From Ascidia mentula (Eukaryota; Chordata; Ascidiacea; Phlebobranchia; Ascidiidae), in assembly GCA_947561715.1 (NCBI GenBank), contig OX387201.1:5846001-5910000 (forward strand): a stretch of 64,000 nucleotides of DNA. The letters run 5' to 3'. Shown piece after piece: positions 28,021-41,394 of the stretch (its first letter is position 1; each line of letters begins with the position of its first letter). A model generated the notes under the pieces. It had not been told where the DNA came from, made no database searches, and saw only the letters and a program-made list of their open reading frames with translations. The position numbers and the translations under genes were made by a program.

Positions 28021-28160
28021 GGTGGCCCAAGCAAAGTGGGTCGTTGCAAACGCGTCAAAACGCCGACTGGGGTGGCACAAACAACGTGGGTCGTTGCAGG
28101 CGCGTCAAAACGCCGACTGGGGTGGCACAAACAGAGTGGGTCGTTGCAGGCGCGCCAAAG
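28021..28160. repeat. 50-bp tandem repeat, about 2.8 units
   Basis: Units start at 28021, 28071 and 28121. Each begins GGTGGC(C/A)CAA and carries GTGGGTCGTTGCA about 16 bases in; the third is cut after about 40 bases. Units differ at only a few positions, so the duplication is fairly recent. The period is not a multiple of three, so this is unlikely to be coding. No gene is visible around it. Confidence 0.85.
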
Positions 28161-28301
28161 TAAGCGATAGGGCGTGTAGTGTTGCTTGGTTCTTTGATGA
28201 CGGGGGCCACTTTCTCCTGGAACACTATGCGAAACTGTGAAGTGACCCATCGAGGACTTACCGATCGACTGTTTATTTAAAAGTTGCATCGGCGCGCCAT
28301 G

Positions 28302-28324
28302 ATTGGCTGAGAGGCGCCCACGTG
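28302..28324. promoter_or_regulatory. CCAAT-box / E-box pair (copy 3)
   Basis: ATTGGCTGAGAGG at 28302-28314 is followed by CACGTG at 28319-28324, with 12 bp between the cores. It is preceded by GGCGCGCC. The 13-base left part is identical to copy 1 at 12559 although the wider flanks differ, which suggests the module matters and not a dispersed repeat. Confidence 0.45.
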
Positions 28325-31300
28325 ATCGATGCACTGAAGTACCAGGATACAATCACGTTGGGCCGTGAATGTTCAAATTACACTTGCGTCATGACTGACT
28401 TAACCTAATATCGTGTTTGTCATATAATGTACCACAACATTTACCAGAAGAAACAAGAAAAATACCTTTTCCACAAAAACAACAAATATTGCCCATCATG
28501 GAAAAGTGGCAAGTTATAATAAATAACGTTCAACAGCACATGTTAGACCCACACAGAAAAAGAACAGCCCTCAGAGATGTAATGGAATTTCATAACCAGC
28601 GCTGGTCTATCAAGAAGCTCGTTGTTTGCCAAAACATTGAGCGCAGCATGCGCTGTCGGAGGGGCGTGAACTCGCGTGGGGTCACCAGCCTGCTTTGGAC
28701 TTTTGGGAATAACATCGTTGCCGGGAACACGTGATTGCTTTGCATAAATCGCCGGCGGGTCGGAGTGGTTTATAGCCGGATTTCATTGTGCGTCTCTGCT
28801 TGCCTACTAAATCGCATTAACCTATGGCCAAAAACCCGAAAGCGGAACGACCAAATGCGTCTTCTTGGAAGGTGAGGTCGCTTATTTCGCGGTGCAAAGG
28901 ACGTTAGGGCTATTGACAGCGACGAGCCGCGGCATCGGCAAGATAGAACGGCGCGCAATTCAGCTTAGCGCACCCTCTTCTCTTCGCAATACTCTTCGAC
29001 ACGCTCTCCTTATCACCAAAAAATCGCTGACGCTGCAGCGGACAAAGAAAATTGAAAGCGTGGAGGAGTGGGTATTGAACCGTGAAGGCCCTAGAACGAT
29101 CAGCTGATCGACTGACAGCGGACAGCGCAGTGAAAAAGGATCCAGCGTGCAAGACCGCGCTGTTGCAAGGACATAGAAACAACTAAAGGTTTTACGGCAT
29201 GATCTTTTAGCGAGCGATCGAATTCACATTTTCGGCTTGTAACAAAACGCGGGGCTTCGTCAACTGCGGTTTACCGAAGTGGGGTCAGTTTGCCAATTAT
29301 TCGGCTGTTGTTTTCAAAAAGAAACTTTTAAATACATACGTTTGGCGAAACAAAACGAATATATGCGTTAATTATACAGGAACTTAATAAAAAATAAACC
29401 GTTTAACAGACCATTGTCACATAAAACCCACAAATAGTTACTGTGCTTGTTTACCACGCTGTGGATATCCACACCAGTTTAAGTAGAGCACGCAACACGA
29501 GCGCCCTCAAGTCCTAAATTTCTCAGGGTTTCTGTAAAAAGCGACCACAGCGTTTTTGCTAAAAAGCACCAAAAATCAACGGAATAATTGTGAACGAAAC
29601 ATAAAACAAAGGAGAATAAATCGATTGTGCAAACACGACGACACGGCGTCTCACGGCACACAATGCACATTTTTAGTGTCGATCGTCTGTGAAACACCAC
29701 TTTAAATTATGTTTTTATCGACCGAGCGGGGGTGTATCGGCCTTTTGTATGCTGTATTTCAAGCTACATCGAATGGGAATGTTATTGACACGAGATTAAT
29801 AGAGTGGGGTGTGTGGTCGTGCACATGGCGATTCTTCAAACAACGCCAACCGAACAGAAGACCTACGGTCCCGCATTGGCATTCTATTGATTATAAACGA
29901 CCAACTATGAAATGTGCTATTTGCCATTGGCAAACTGACACCCAAGAACATACGACTTTGCAAACAGTCGCCCCACGCAAAAGCGACATTATCTCATCGG
30001 CGCCTGACAAGAGAAATGCTTATAACCCAGGGAAAAGCTATGAGTTGCGACATGGCGAGGGACGACCGTTGTACTTTGCCGTGACAATATTTGACTGCTT
30101 ATCCGTGGTCGTAACAAAGTAGCGCGCCGGTCGACGATGTGTGTTCGCCTCGATAAAAGCGAGTTAACGATGAACTATGCGGCCCTCACAACACGCGATG
30201 TTGCCATGGTAAACAACGGATGCGGACTTGCAGTCGGAGTTTGCAGCTGTCGGTGAGTTGGCGGCGGTGAAAGTCGGCCTTGGACCTAAGAGTTTCAATT
30301 TCTGAATTGGGCAAATTGCACATAACTACAGATAAAGTTAACAAACAAATAAACGTGGACTCCACATTGGATTCCAAAAGAAAAAGAAACCTGTCGGGAC
30401 CAAGAATTTTTGAACCAATCAGCGAGCAGAAAGATCAGGGAAAAGTCAATCAGGTGAACGTTAACAAATCTTCACGAGGGTCCGGCCACAAAAACCACTG
30501 CCCCCATGACAGATTCGTAAACAACACACCTGCGGCCATACAAGGGTGAGCGACCTTAACATATCGATTGGGCTCAAGGAAAAAATCGACTTGTGACGCA
30601 CGGACTGTCAGCTGAAACACAGGGGGCGCGTCAAAACCTTGATTTGCCGTGGGTGATCGAGTTAATAAAAGAAGCCAATGGTCACACACGTACGGTATTT
30701 TGCCTGTTGTAAAATCGCACGTTCGCATAAGACCCAAACACCATATGGGATAACCACAAAATTCACTATAAGCCGCAAGAACACAAGCCTGGCTCACCAA
30801 CTAGTTACGGGTGTACATGAATGCCTGAGCCCGGTGGAGTAGACTGGCGTCAACACATTCCATATGCGGTTTTTCTTGTTGCCGAGCAAATAGGACACGG
30901 TCCTCTGGTGAGAACTTCGGTTAACAGTGTGGTGTGCAACCCTGCGTATGTGGACGGCACGCATATAGATAGACCAAGCAGTAAAACAGCCCCTCCCAAC
31001 GATATATACTTAAAACCGTTTAAGTTATTCATCTTACATGGCACCCATAACGCAAAATAATCACAAATATTATCGCATTTTCCCTCAGTCTTTCACAGCG
31101 TTACCCATTTTTTTGAATTTAGAAATAGGCGTTGAAAGAAAGCCATGCGGCATTGTGCACCCTTATTGCTATATTGGTCAATCATTCACCATTGGCGCGC
31201 AACCCCCTCGGGGGACACCTCTGCGATTCATCGATCTGCGCGCGGCGTTATGACAACTATTAACCTACTCGTTCATCAATCTTAACCCAATTCGGTGCGC

Positions 31301-34300
31301 AAGTACATTTTAAATTTCATTCCCAAAGCTCTCTAAAGCACAAGGGATACACGGTCGTCGACAGTTTGAATACGAGCTTTAAAAGCAATTACATGCTACA
31401 TGTTGAAGTGGAGTCACTGTTGTGTATTCTTGTAAACAGCGTTTCGAAACAATGCGCAATTTCTTGTACCCCAGAACAACTTCTTACCCAACGTCATGTG
31501 GATTTCTTGTACGAAAACTACATGATGATAAAGTGTATCTGCATGATACAATGTAGCCAACAGACGTGCATGCTGTTATATTTTTTGTTTTATTACCCGT
31601 ATTGTTTTATATCTTAGGTCAAATAGAGTATGCATAAATAAGCCTGCAACAACATATGGCAAGTGACTATTCGAACTTGCGCCCGACCCAAGGGACTGTC
31701 GCTATGAGAACCGAAGGTGCCAACAGGGAAAGTCCAGACTGAAGAGGCTTTGTATAGGAACATCAGCCTTGCTTTGCTTTACAGATACATACACGCGTTG
31801 CGGCAATTCCCTAAGGGCGGCTGGATGGATGGTAGGGGTATATCATTATTAGAGAGGCCTCGATATCAAGTCGGGTGCACTCCTGTCGATTTGATGGGAA
31901 TGGATCGGCGAGGGCGACCAAAATTTGGGGAAACCGACGTCTGGCTCGGTGCCCGGGGACTGGAGACAAAGCGGCATGGAGACGACGGCAGTTATTCGCT
32001 GCCACCCTTCTCCATTGTGCACCGATGTTTGTTCCAGACGCGCCACGCCGATTTCGCGACACAGCGGGACGTTGTTTGTACGCGTCCGGCATCGCGTGTT
32101 ATTGAACGCTTGATTAGACGATGCAATTACGCTGGGAACGAATTGCCAGGGAGAAAGGCGGTGTTTGGACGTGGCGCAATTCTTTCCAGATGGAAAACTC
32201 GTGACTCAAAATCAAGAATAATTTTGGGAGCTCATGACAGATGGTTGAATTTGAAAACACCTGTTCCCTTGTGCTTTACTGATTTTCGGTAACAACCGTT
32301 ATCGCTGGGAGAAAGTATCCAAAAATTTAACACTTCCAGGCCCCAGTGTGATCGCACTACGAAAAGAAAAGAAACGGGGAAAGTATCCCATAATCAGTGG
32401 TCGGAAGTTGTATTTTCTGACAAATTGCACCAAATCGTCGATTTGCGTAGTACAAACCAAAAATAACGGCTTTCGCTGCCGCCAAGCGTCACTCACAAAG
32501 CGCTGTGACGTCTATGATGGTATGTGAAAGCGGAATAACTGGGGCATTATCTTTGACGCAATCTAATTCATATGTTTTCGAATTTAAGATGAAAACTGCT
32601 GAAGGTAAAATTGTTGAAATATCGGCCGCTATGCAAGTGCACAGGAAATTGTCGAAATGTATTATTTGACACAAGTGCGTTATTCCGCGAGAGTTTCGGC
32701 GGACCGGTTACATCCAGGAAGGCGTTGGGTATGTAAGCGGCAAAATTAGCGACGCACAAAAGGACTTCCTGCAAGAAAGCGATCAGGGTTTCCTTGAACA
32801 AGGTGTAAACTTTACACCGTCACGACTAATCGCCACCAGGCAGCAAAAGCTAAAACACTAAGTGCCCGGACAAGGCTTTTGTGCCGAATAAACGAAGACA
32901 CAAAACTTTGCAACCTTCTGTTTTTCCATCCAAGTAATGGAACGCGACCGCAGGTTTCGTTCCAAATCCCCACGGGACGAGCGGCAAATCAATTTCGCAG
33001 CACTGCTGGAAAGCTCGGATAAACATCGCCGGATCGTGCCGAGCACGAGGTGCTTACCTACTTTTCCTCCCTAATTACACACGCATGTGTTTGCACTCCA
33101 GGCAGGTTCAAAATTGCGCGGGTCGGGCGAGTTCGTCGTCACACAGCGCATTGACTTCGTAAAAACAAGAAGTCAATAACGTGTTTGGCTGTTGGAAGGT
33201 GACGCACGTATTGGCAGGCCGAGTACTAACTATATGGGACGAAGGTAAACATGTTTTGCGCAAGTGTTTTCTTATGTGAACAAACCCACGAACCTTGCAG
33301 CAAAAATAAAAAATCAGTGCAATTTACGAACTCTTGATTTTTGAATTAGATTTAAAATAGCAATTTGGTCTGGACTCAAAAAGTTGGGCGTGATCTTTTT
33401 GAAACCACTAATAGAACAATTTATAACTGAACACCTCAACAAGGCATGATGATCGGCAGACTGCAGTTTTTCTGCAAAAATAAACCAGGTCTTTCGCCTC
33501 AACATTAAACCCCAAACGAGCTCAGTTTGTACCCGAAGTAAACCTGGAGCGAGATAAACGTTTGCCGTGAGACCGATTTGGCGATTTTCTCACTGGTTCG
33601 CTCGGATTTGGGCAAATTGAAGGTGAACAACGCGCGCATTTCATATCTTGTTTCGCTGCAGTTTCGCCGCGAAAACTTGCGATCGGCCTTCTAGTAATTG
33701 CCTTAAACGCCGTTAAAACGAAACACAACACCATCATGCTTGGTTTCGAGGCCAAAGGGGTTCGCTCACCGGTAGTAAGACCCTCTAGTGAGTCAGCTTG
33801 GTCAGGATAACGAGACCGCTTCCATTCTCCACAATAATCCGCGATTTGGAAAATTGCTCTCTCGAAGACCCCCGCGGCCTTTGTCGGCGGTCTATTTTTA
33901 AACGTGAGTGCAAGATTGCCGCTTGCTGCGTGGAACATATCAATATTACCCCCTTTAGTGTTAAGGAAGATGCCGTCATGTAACCGATCAACCTTTTGCG
34001 CAAGAGGAAGGTTGCCGATGGGACATATCCTCGTCTCGTATACCTTGTTACACGTTCATAGACAATAAGCGGTTGTTTATCATTAATCAGGGCCTTTCCT
34101 TAAAAAGCGTTACCCACTCCTTTTATGAATCACTGCATCGCTGATGAACAAAAATGGTCGTTACCTCCCCTGATGGTTTAACTTTTAACACGGGAGAGCT
34201 CATCGAAGCGCATTACCCGCCGCAAACTGCGTAACTGAGCCCCGGACTCGCGTCAGTCGAAGTCACCAAAATCGATAAGGTTATAGTGGGACGCGTGGTG

Positions 34301-36538
34301 TGCAGACTTATCACATCCGGTAAAATATTCCCACAGACGACTCAAAAGAAATCCCCCCGGCTAATTGGGGTTAACGGTTTCGACTCTGAATGGATTTAAC
34401 AGCTGCTACCTATAACCACGTCGCGTTTACATGAAATTGGAACTGCCTTGGAGAGAAAATCACCACCGTAATTGCAAAATGTTTTGAGAGGGATTATTTG
34501 TTGTTTACAGTTGCTTTTTGTTGGTTAATTTTTTTCCTTCCGTGGTGCGTGGTTGTTTTTCATCATGCAGAATTACTTTGAATATGCGTCAAAAAAATGA
34601 GCATAGAGGATGTTCATCGGCTGCCTGATACACAATACCACACAAAACCGACTTTCCAACAAAGACTTCCGCTCAAACAAACCAGGACAGACATCGACGA
34701 GAGCGACACCCAACCGCAATTACGTCACAAACCGGCTCAAACCACATTCAGAAACAACTTGATGGGAAATGAAATCAGGACGCCCACAAACAACTTCGCG
34801 GTGAAGCAAAAAACCGAAGTGTATTGTGATTAACACGCGTGACGCTCGTACCACTGTATATGACGCAATGGTTTCCACAGAAGTTTCGATATTCGCGTCT
34901 GAACAAGCGATGCGATAGGGTTCCATGTGCGTAAGGTACCGACGGGTTTTTACAGCGCGACCCTATGGTTCTGATTGGATGGTGCGTCAATCAGGCGATC
35001 TCGTTTCCATACAAAAGGAAAACAGAAGTTGCGCTACATTGGGAGATAAAAATACAAGACTGCCTCGCACGTCATCTCGTTGTGCACAATAAACTTTCCG
35101 GAGGTCCGCACGTGCAATGGGTGCAGAGTAGACAAGACGTTGTGCTGTTATCGTCCATCGTTCGGGCTGTTTACTAATATTTTACATTTATATCCCTCTT
35201 CATTCAGCGAAATTGAAATTTTGCACTCTTGATGCGAAATCCCCCTCTGTTTTGCAGGATGTCAATCGCGGCCTTCTCGACCGTCTGTCTTGTTTATCGC
35301 CTGTTTACTGGCATACGGGGAATCGTCTTTTGTAATAGGTCAGTTTTACAATCTATTACTTTTCGCGTTGAACTCCAATGGATGTGTCTTTTTGCATGTC
35401 ATAATAACAGACAGCCTATCTTTAACACTTGCTTTAACATGTTGCACTTGTAATGATAAAACACGTGGTTGCGAGCATTTGTTTTTCGTTGTGTACATTT
35501 ATAAAAATATAGACGGCATGACCGTCAGCCCGAAAAAAGCCAAATCTTAGTTGAATGCAAAGTAGATATGAATAAATCAATTTTGCATTCAAACCTATAA
35601 AAACTGCAAACTTAGGTGAACTATTTAGAAAATTTGATTGTTCGTAGCGTGATTTAGTCGAACAACGGCTAGGAACAAACAACGGCCAGGCGGTTCCCAG
35701 CTGATCTCTTAATACAATGAGTCAGTCCATGGAGATGAGCGTATGTGATCACGGCGTGATTGGCGCGTGTACACGGCGTGATCTCAAGTTTGGCGCACGT
35801 TATCAACATTATTATCCACCGAAACCAGGGCGCAACGTACAATAGAAAATGTATTTCAAACAATTCACCGTGGATAGAACAAAAGAAGACACATGTATTG
35901 GATAGGTCTGTCGACAGAGACGCCTTTGTCTGCCAGACAAATGCCTCCGTCAGAATCTATATTCGTGGCCTAAGGTTGTCAAAGATAAACTCCCAACAAA
36001 AACAAAGAATGGTCAATGTCCAAGAATTTTAACAATTCGTTAAAAGACACATCAATACAGACATTACATAACAAAATCGTGCGGTCACAGTGGCCTTGTG
36101 GGTTTTATTGCTCCGTCAATAGTACAGATTTTGCTCAAGGCAGAGGAGTATTATTTTCCCAGCGCAATTTTGTAATAATCGCTCCGAGTAGAGCCGGCCA
36201 ATTCACGTGCTGTTACCCGGGTGATTTCCATCGGTCTCTTGATTACTTCCAATGTGCCACAATCGCCCTCAAATTGGAGAGTGGTCGATCATGGGGACAA
36301 AGCCCATCATCAAGAGTTACGCCCGAGTACCTGGAGTGCGGTGAAGAGCGATCGCAAGCAATTGCGGCCACCGGCCAATTCATCAGCGGGGTTGCCGAGG
36401 GTGCTCGTTTTAAGCAAAACACCCCTTTTCACAGCGTCACGATGACGCCCAGGTCACGTGGTTAGGTAATAGACTTTTAACTAAGATTTGTTGATGCTCG
36501 CGGTCAGCTGCAATGAAGCGGGCAGGGGCAACAAAGAA

Positions 36539-36548
36539 GTCACGTGAC
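36539..36548. promoter_or_regulatory. Perfect CLEAR-type E-box
   Basis: GTCACGTGAC is the palindromic consensus bound by MiT/TFE (TFEB-class) factors at lysosomal and autophagy genes in vertebrates. No gene start is visible beside it, so its target is unknown. Confidence 0.35.
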
Positions 36549-38380
36549 GCACATGCGTCATTAGGGTGCTAGGTAAAAGCAACAAGAAGTGCGGTCTGAG
36601 CAAACACGGTTTGGCGTTGTAGCGAAAAACACTGTACAAAGACGAGAGACAAAAAAGTCGTATTTTTGCAGAACTCACACGTACGGGACTTTGCATTATC
36701 GCAAAAAGCAATGGTGAGCAAACAAAAGGACGAAACGCCCTCCTGGAAACCAGCATCAACATATTAATTAGAACACACTAAACAACTTCATCAGCACTAC
36801 ATATTCGGATACGCAGAATCGGGCGTTATGTAACGAATAATAAATGACACGCTTGACAGCTGTCTGTTGTTGTGCTGGGCTCATGGAAGGGCCGTCCAAG
36901 CGGTTAGGAGAAAAGCTCCATTCGCGTTTCGGCGGTAAACAGACAACGCTGTAAGCGAGCCTGATCTGAGTCAAACACTCGCTTTACCAGCACATAAACA
37001 TCCTGCTTGCATCCCCAAGAGAAGGACCATCGAAAGGCTGCCAGACCATGAACAGGAAAAAATAAGATCTTGCAATGTTCCGTACGAAAAACCACGGAAC
37101 AATACCGACAGAATGAAGGGACGTAGCGGAGCCGCGGTAAACAAGTCACAGCGGTGTATGACAAACGGGTGCATATTGTTTTGCGCATGCTTCGAATTTC
37201 GAGCGCGCAGGTTGGAGAAGGCAGCTTGACGTCACAAGGCACTTTTAGCTATTGTGAGCTAGAAACGGCGGGGGGACGATTACGTCTATTACACAATAAC
37301 ATATACGCAAAACAAAGTACGAGTAACACCCTTCAACCAACAAAGGAACCTGATCAAAAAACATCACCCATTTAATAAACATTGGTCAGAGGGTGTTGTA
37401 TTGCAGCAAACTTGAGAAAATGACAGTGGCGCGGGATCACGTGATCAGCGCCCACACAGGAAATTGTGAAGTCGAGAAACCGCAGCCGAGAGACAGAAAA
37501 ACCGAAGATTGCGGCGAAAACATGTTTACAATGCGAGCGAATACGATAGCGGTAGGATTCTAACCTGTCTTTGCTGGAGCGTAACATTGGACCTGGACCG
37601 GCAGGGAAAGGTCGGTCTTCTTCTCCTACCGCAAACTCAGTTGTTTGCAACGATTCCAACGGTCCGCTTTTGTTTGGGAGAAAACAGAAAACTGGTTTAC
37701 GCGATAACAACACGTCGGTGACCGTTGTCCGGTAACTATACGACAAAACAATAAAGAGGTGGTCGGGGTTTATTAATTAATATTACACGGAAGTTGTTCA
37801 TCACCTTTGTCACCACAGGAATTTGTGTTGCTTTAATAACACGAAAACAACCGGCAGAATTAAGAACGAAACGAAAGTTAACGAAACGTCGTGTTTTTTT
37901 GCCATAAGGACATGATTGATTGACAAAGTTCGCAGTGCCACATCCAGTACCCGTAAAGCGGAACGCCAAACTAACGCACAGCAAACAAGAAGTTCAGCGA
38001 CCTCGCTAGGCTCGCGCCATGAGAGCACAACACATCAGCTGATCGGCCTGAGTGCCCCAAAGAAACCTCTCGGAGTGAAAAGTGTTATTCGTTTCTCGTT
38101 GTGTCACAGCAAGTGGAGAACAAAAGAGTTCGAGCAGTCATCCAACCAATGCCTCCGGGAAGCGGAGTTGAGCGGTGATTGGTGAGCTGCACCCGCTGGG
38201 AACGGATATCGGGTGATTAAATGGCGAGTTATCTTACATGCAAACTCGGAGGGCTGCTAACATTTGTATGCATCATGATAAGTGCAACGCAGCCGTCAAA
38301 CTGTGTAACCACATCGTGCAAACGTTAATTCGGCCAGCTTCGAAAAGGGGCTCCTTTCCAAATGACAAATCATTATAAAT

Positions 38381-38587
38381 CTATTCTAATTCGGCCTTGC
38401 TTGAGTACGGAATTTCAACAGAAAGTGGTCTCATCCCGAGTGCTCTGGCGCCCTCCAGGTAGCGGCTGTTCTTTGTCCCATGTACCCCGTTAAGCCACTT
38501 GACCGTTGGACTGGCGGTGGCGTCGAGTATTTGGTCAGCATACATTGTGCCGATGAGGCAGTACGCAGCATCTTGTCGCGGGGTCAT
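38381..38587 (-). CDS. Small open frame, weak gene candidate
   Basis: A 68-codon minus-strand frame starts in a good context (ACCATGA at 38587) and ends in TAG. It begins MTPRQDAAYCLIGTMY and ends SVEIPYSSKAELE. Its amino-acid mix is protein-like and the third codon positions lean slightly to G or C (37 of 68), close to the style of the IFI44-like exons. I recognise no family, signal peptide or membrane segment. It could be a real small gene, one exon of a larger gene or chance. It lies inside the gene desert with no clear neighbour. Confidence 0.25.
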   Translation of the reverse strand: MTPRQDAAYCLIGTMYADQILDATASPTVKWLNGVHGTKNSRYLEGARALGMRPLSVEIPYSSKAELE

Positions 38588-40635
38588 GGTACGGTAACAA
38601 CTTGTGCAGTGTTTGCGAGCTAAAATAAATCGCCGCAGTGCGAACGGCTAGGAGGAAGAAATCGGCTGGCACTCCAAACCGAGTTTATCACGTGAGGTAT
38701 AAGAACGGAATCAACCGTACATTTAGAGATCTGCGGTAGCTGTTTTCATTTCCCGGCTTTCATAAATAAGCCGTAATCCAAACCAGAATCGCCGTGCACC
38801 CACAGACTGAAGGCTGACGTCTTTCTGTGTATTCAGTGTCGGTTTGGTCAGTCCAGCAAGCGTAAGCTAACACTCGTACAGCTACCAACGAACGGTTTTC
38901 GGGCCCGTAGATAGGACAAAAGAGCACTTGTCGTAAGAACACAGCAGCCGGCGATATCAGGTTACACTAGAAATGGTGTGAGTAGCTGGTTCGTCGTGTA
39001 CACAGGGGTATGATATAACGAAGAACGGCTGTTGGGTAAATGAGACTTCAATCGCCAATCCAAGTGCAAGATGTGGAGATTACAGAAAAAAGGGATTTTC
39101 GCCATTGTGTCGACAAAACAATAGGGCGGCGATAGTTAGGGAAAAGGGACTCGCTGACACATGTATGTGTTATTGCAATCTAATTACATTGAAATAATAA
39201 ACTTTGCCGGCGTTGCTGAAGAGAAAATGTCGTCAAAAGGGATCAACTTACATTAACAAACAACAATCTACTTGTTGAATTTGATTTACAACAAACCATC
39301 ATTTTGGCAAAACAGCAGATAAAATGACAGTAGTATAAAATATCGCCATAAAACACGACCATTGCGATTTATTACCTGAAAAGACGGTGTCGATTAGAGC
39401 CAGTACTGCATTGCGCATGCACAAAAAGCCACGCCCGAAGCTTAAACGATTTAGTTGCCTACTTGACGAAGTGGAAACGCTTAAAAAGGCCAACATCGCA
39501 ATCCAATTGCCAATTCGGGTGAGTGACATTCAATGCCGAATTCAATTGCCAACGTCGAGAGTGACGTCAGTGTCATTGAAGGAGCAATGTGACTTGGGCA
39601 GGCTTTGCAACCTAATGCAGCAAAAGAACCATTCAGGAAACGAATATGTGAGCTTGGTGAATTCGATAGGGCTACCACCTGCCACCGCCCCCAAACCTTT
39701 CATTCGGCAATTTACCGATGCAAAAGGAGCCAACAACCGGAACGGACATGTTGACCGCTGGAACAGCAACTAATACAACTTGGGCTTCTTGACGCGATCA
39801 AACCCGAATCCCTAAGTTTAAGTTATAGTGCCACCCGGCGGAAGTGTAAAGGCGTTCAAACACATTTTGACACAAAGCGAGTAGGAAACAAGCATATCGT
39901 TGTGAATTATGATACATACGTTCGCGATTTGCCAGATACGTTTCGTCAGTTATTAAGCAATTTAAGAAAGCTTGTAGAAACGACAGCGGAAGCAAACAAA
40001 GCAAACTGAACATGAAGAAAATTTGTTAACATGATTGTATAGGATTCCACCCGAAAGCACAACCTCATACAATCTCACCTTAACAAGCCACTCCCTAAGC
40101 ATCGCTGCAGCAATACACACATTTGGTCGGCCGAGTGTACTGAGATCCACTTTGAGTACCGAATGAATGACACTTGCCGTAACGACACATGACGCATTTC
40201 GCCGGGACAAGGACACGTCAACGGTCCTTCCACCGGACTAATGGGGCGGGAGCGTGGATTTAGTCACACACGGGCTGGTCACTAACAAAACAGAGGTGCT
40301 TTCGGCATAGGCGAACCGCAAAATTCCTATAAATACGAACACGGTACCTTGCATCGCAGCTATAAATACCTTTGGACTCGCAAGCATTACCGTGCTATTA
40401 GAAGTGGTATGAATAACGAGAACCCCACATTTGTCGGAACTTAACAAATATAGAATCCGACTGAAAACGGGTTGAAGTCACGACTCACATGGCGCGCCTT
40501 CATTGGGTCAATTCGCGTTTTCAACATTTGTTGCCCTTTTTTGAACATTTTTCTACTTTTGAGTTTTTTTGTGCCACAAAACAGTATATGGCAAGCTTAC
40601 ACGTCCCAAAAAGATTTATGTTAATTTAGCTTTAG

Positions 40636-40738
40636 TAAAATCAGGCTTTTCTACCTTTTTGTGTGGCATCGGCTACAATTTTGATGGGATGTAATATATG
40701 CATGTAAGATTTGGTAAAATCAGGCTTTTCTACCTTTT
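40636..40738. repeat. Direct repeat pair, 24 bp
   Basis: The 24-base string starting TAAAATCAGGCTTTTC occurs at 40636-40659 and again at 40715-40738, an offset of 79 bp. The sequence between the copies is not repeated. Confidence 0.8.
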
Positions 40739-41317
40739 ACATTTATAAAATCTGGTCACATTGTACATGGCCTGTGGTTGAGGTAAATTACAACTAGCGG
40801 ACTAACTTGGCTTTTATATATTAGTAGTTTAATTTTGGGCCAACCACCGTCAAGACATACGCCCGGTATATACGTGATGTCGGCAATAGCACTGAAGTTG
40901 AAGATAAATTGAATGGTACTTGCGGTCGGTTGAAAAATTCTAGACCAACTTGGAACGTGACTTCGGCACGTAAGCGACACAGCTTATCCACAGACACCAA
41001 CGCGTAACGTCGCAAATGGATTTTATAGCAAGCCACATTGCGTTTGGTTATTGTGGGAGTTGACCCAGTACAGTCAACGCGCCATCTCCCCCATGCAATT
41101 TGTGACTTAAGATGGTAAGCCGAAAAACGCAATTGTGGTTATCTCAACCACATGCAATGACAACTTCGAAATTAAAAACGCAAGCTTCGACGGAGATTCA
41201 AAAACAAAGTTTTTTTCATTGCGGCGGCGCAGCCCACACAACTAGTACACACCACGACGAGGGCGAAACTTAGGTCACGTGGCACGGCGAAAACAGGATG
41301 GAACATGAGCCGCTGAT

Positions 41318-41394
41318 GCTCGATCGGTCCCGGTGCAGCAGCATTGCTCATTGCGAGGAAGCGGCATTTCAGTGAAGCTCGATCGGTCCCGGTG
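41318..41394. repeat. Direct repeat pair, 18 bp
   Basis: GCTCGATCGGTCCCGGTG occurs at 41318-41335 and 41377-41394, exactly 59 bp apart. The copies are identical; the DNA between them is not similar. Confidence 0.8.

Larger units (their letters stand above)
28161..38380. other. CpG-rich gene desert, right half
   Basis: No recognisable gene. The longest open frame in the desert, 191 codons at 31717-32292 (plus), overlaps open frames on both strands and has no known domain. TTGCGCAA occurs at 33256 and 33996. Other sites are GTCACGTGAC at 36539-36548, the palindrome GATCACGTGATC at 37435-37446, CCAAT touching CACGTG at 36198-36209, and a third ATTGG/E-box pair at 28302-28324. The repeat CACGGCGTGAT occurs at 35750-35760 and 35772-35782. 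GTAAACA-type sites continue. Confidence 0.45.

Noticed and set aside
28417-28734. A-rich 105-codon plus-strand frame
   Set aside because: Its first 60 or so residues look protein-like and A-rich, which could suggest an old mobile-element fragment, but I recognise no domain, no terminal repeats and no companion frames, so I do not call it.
31717-32292. 191-codon plus-strand open frame
   Set aside because: It overlaps several open frames on both strands in a locally GC-rich patch, has no recognisable domain and no plausible promoter. A frame of this length is not very unlikely by chance in about 80 kb of double-stranded search space at this composition.
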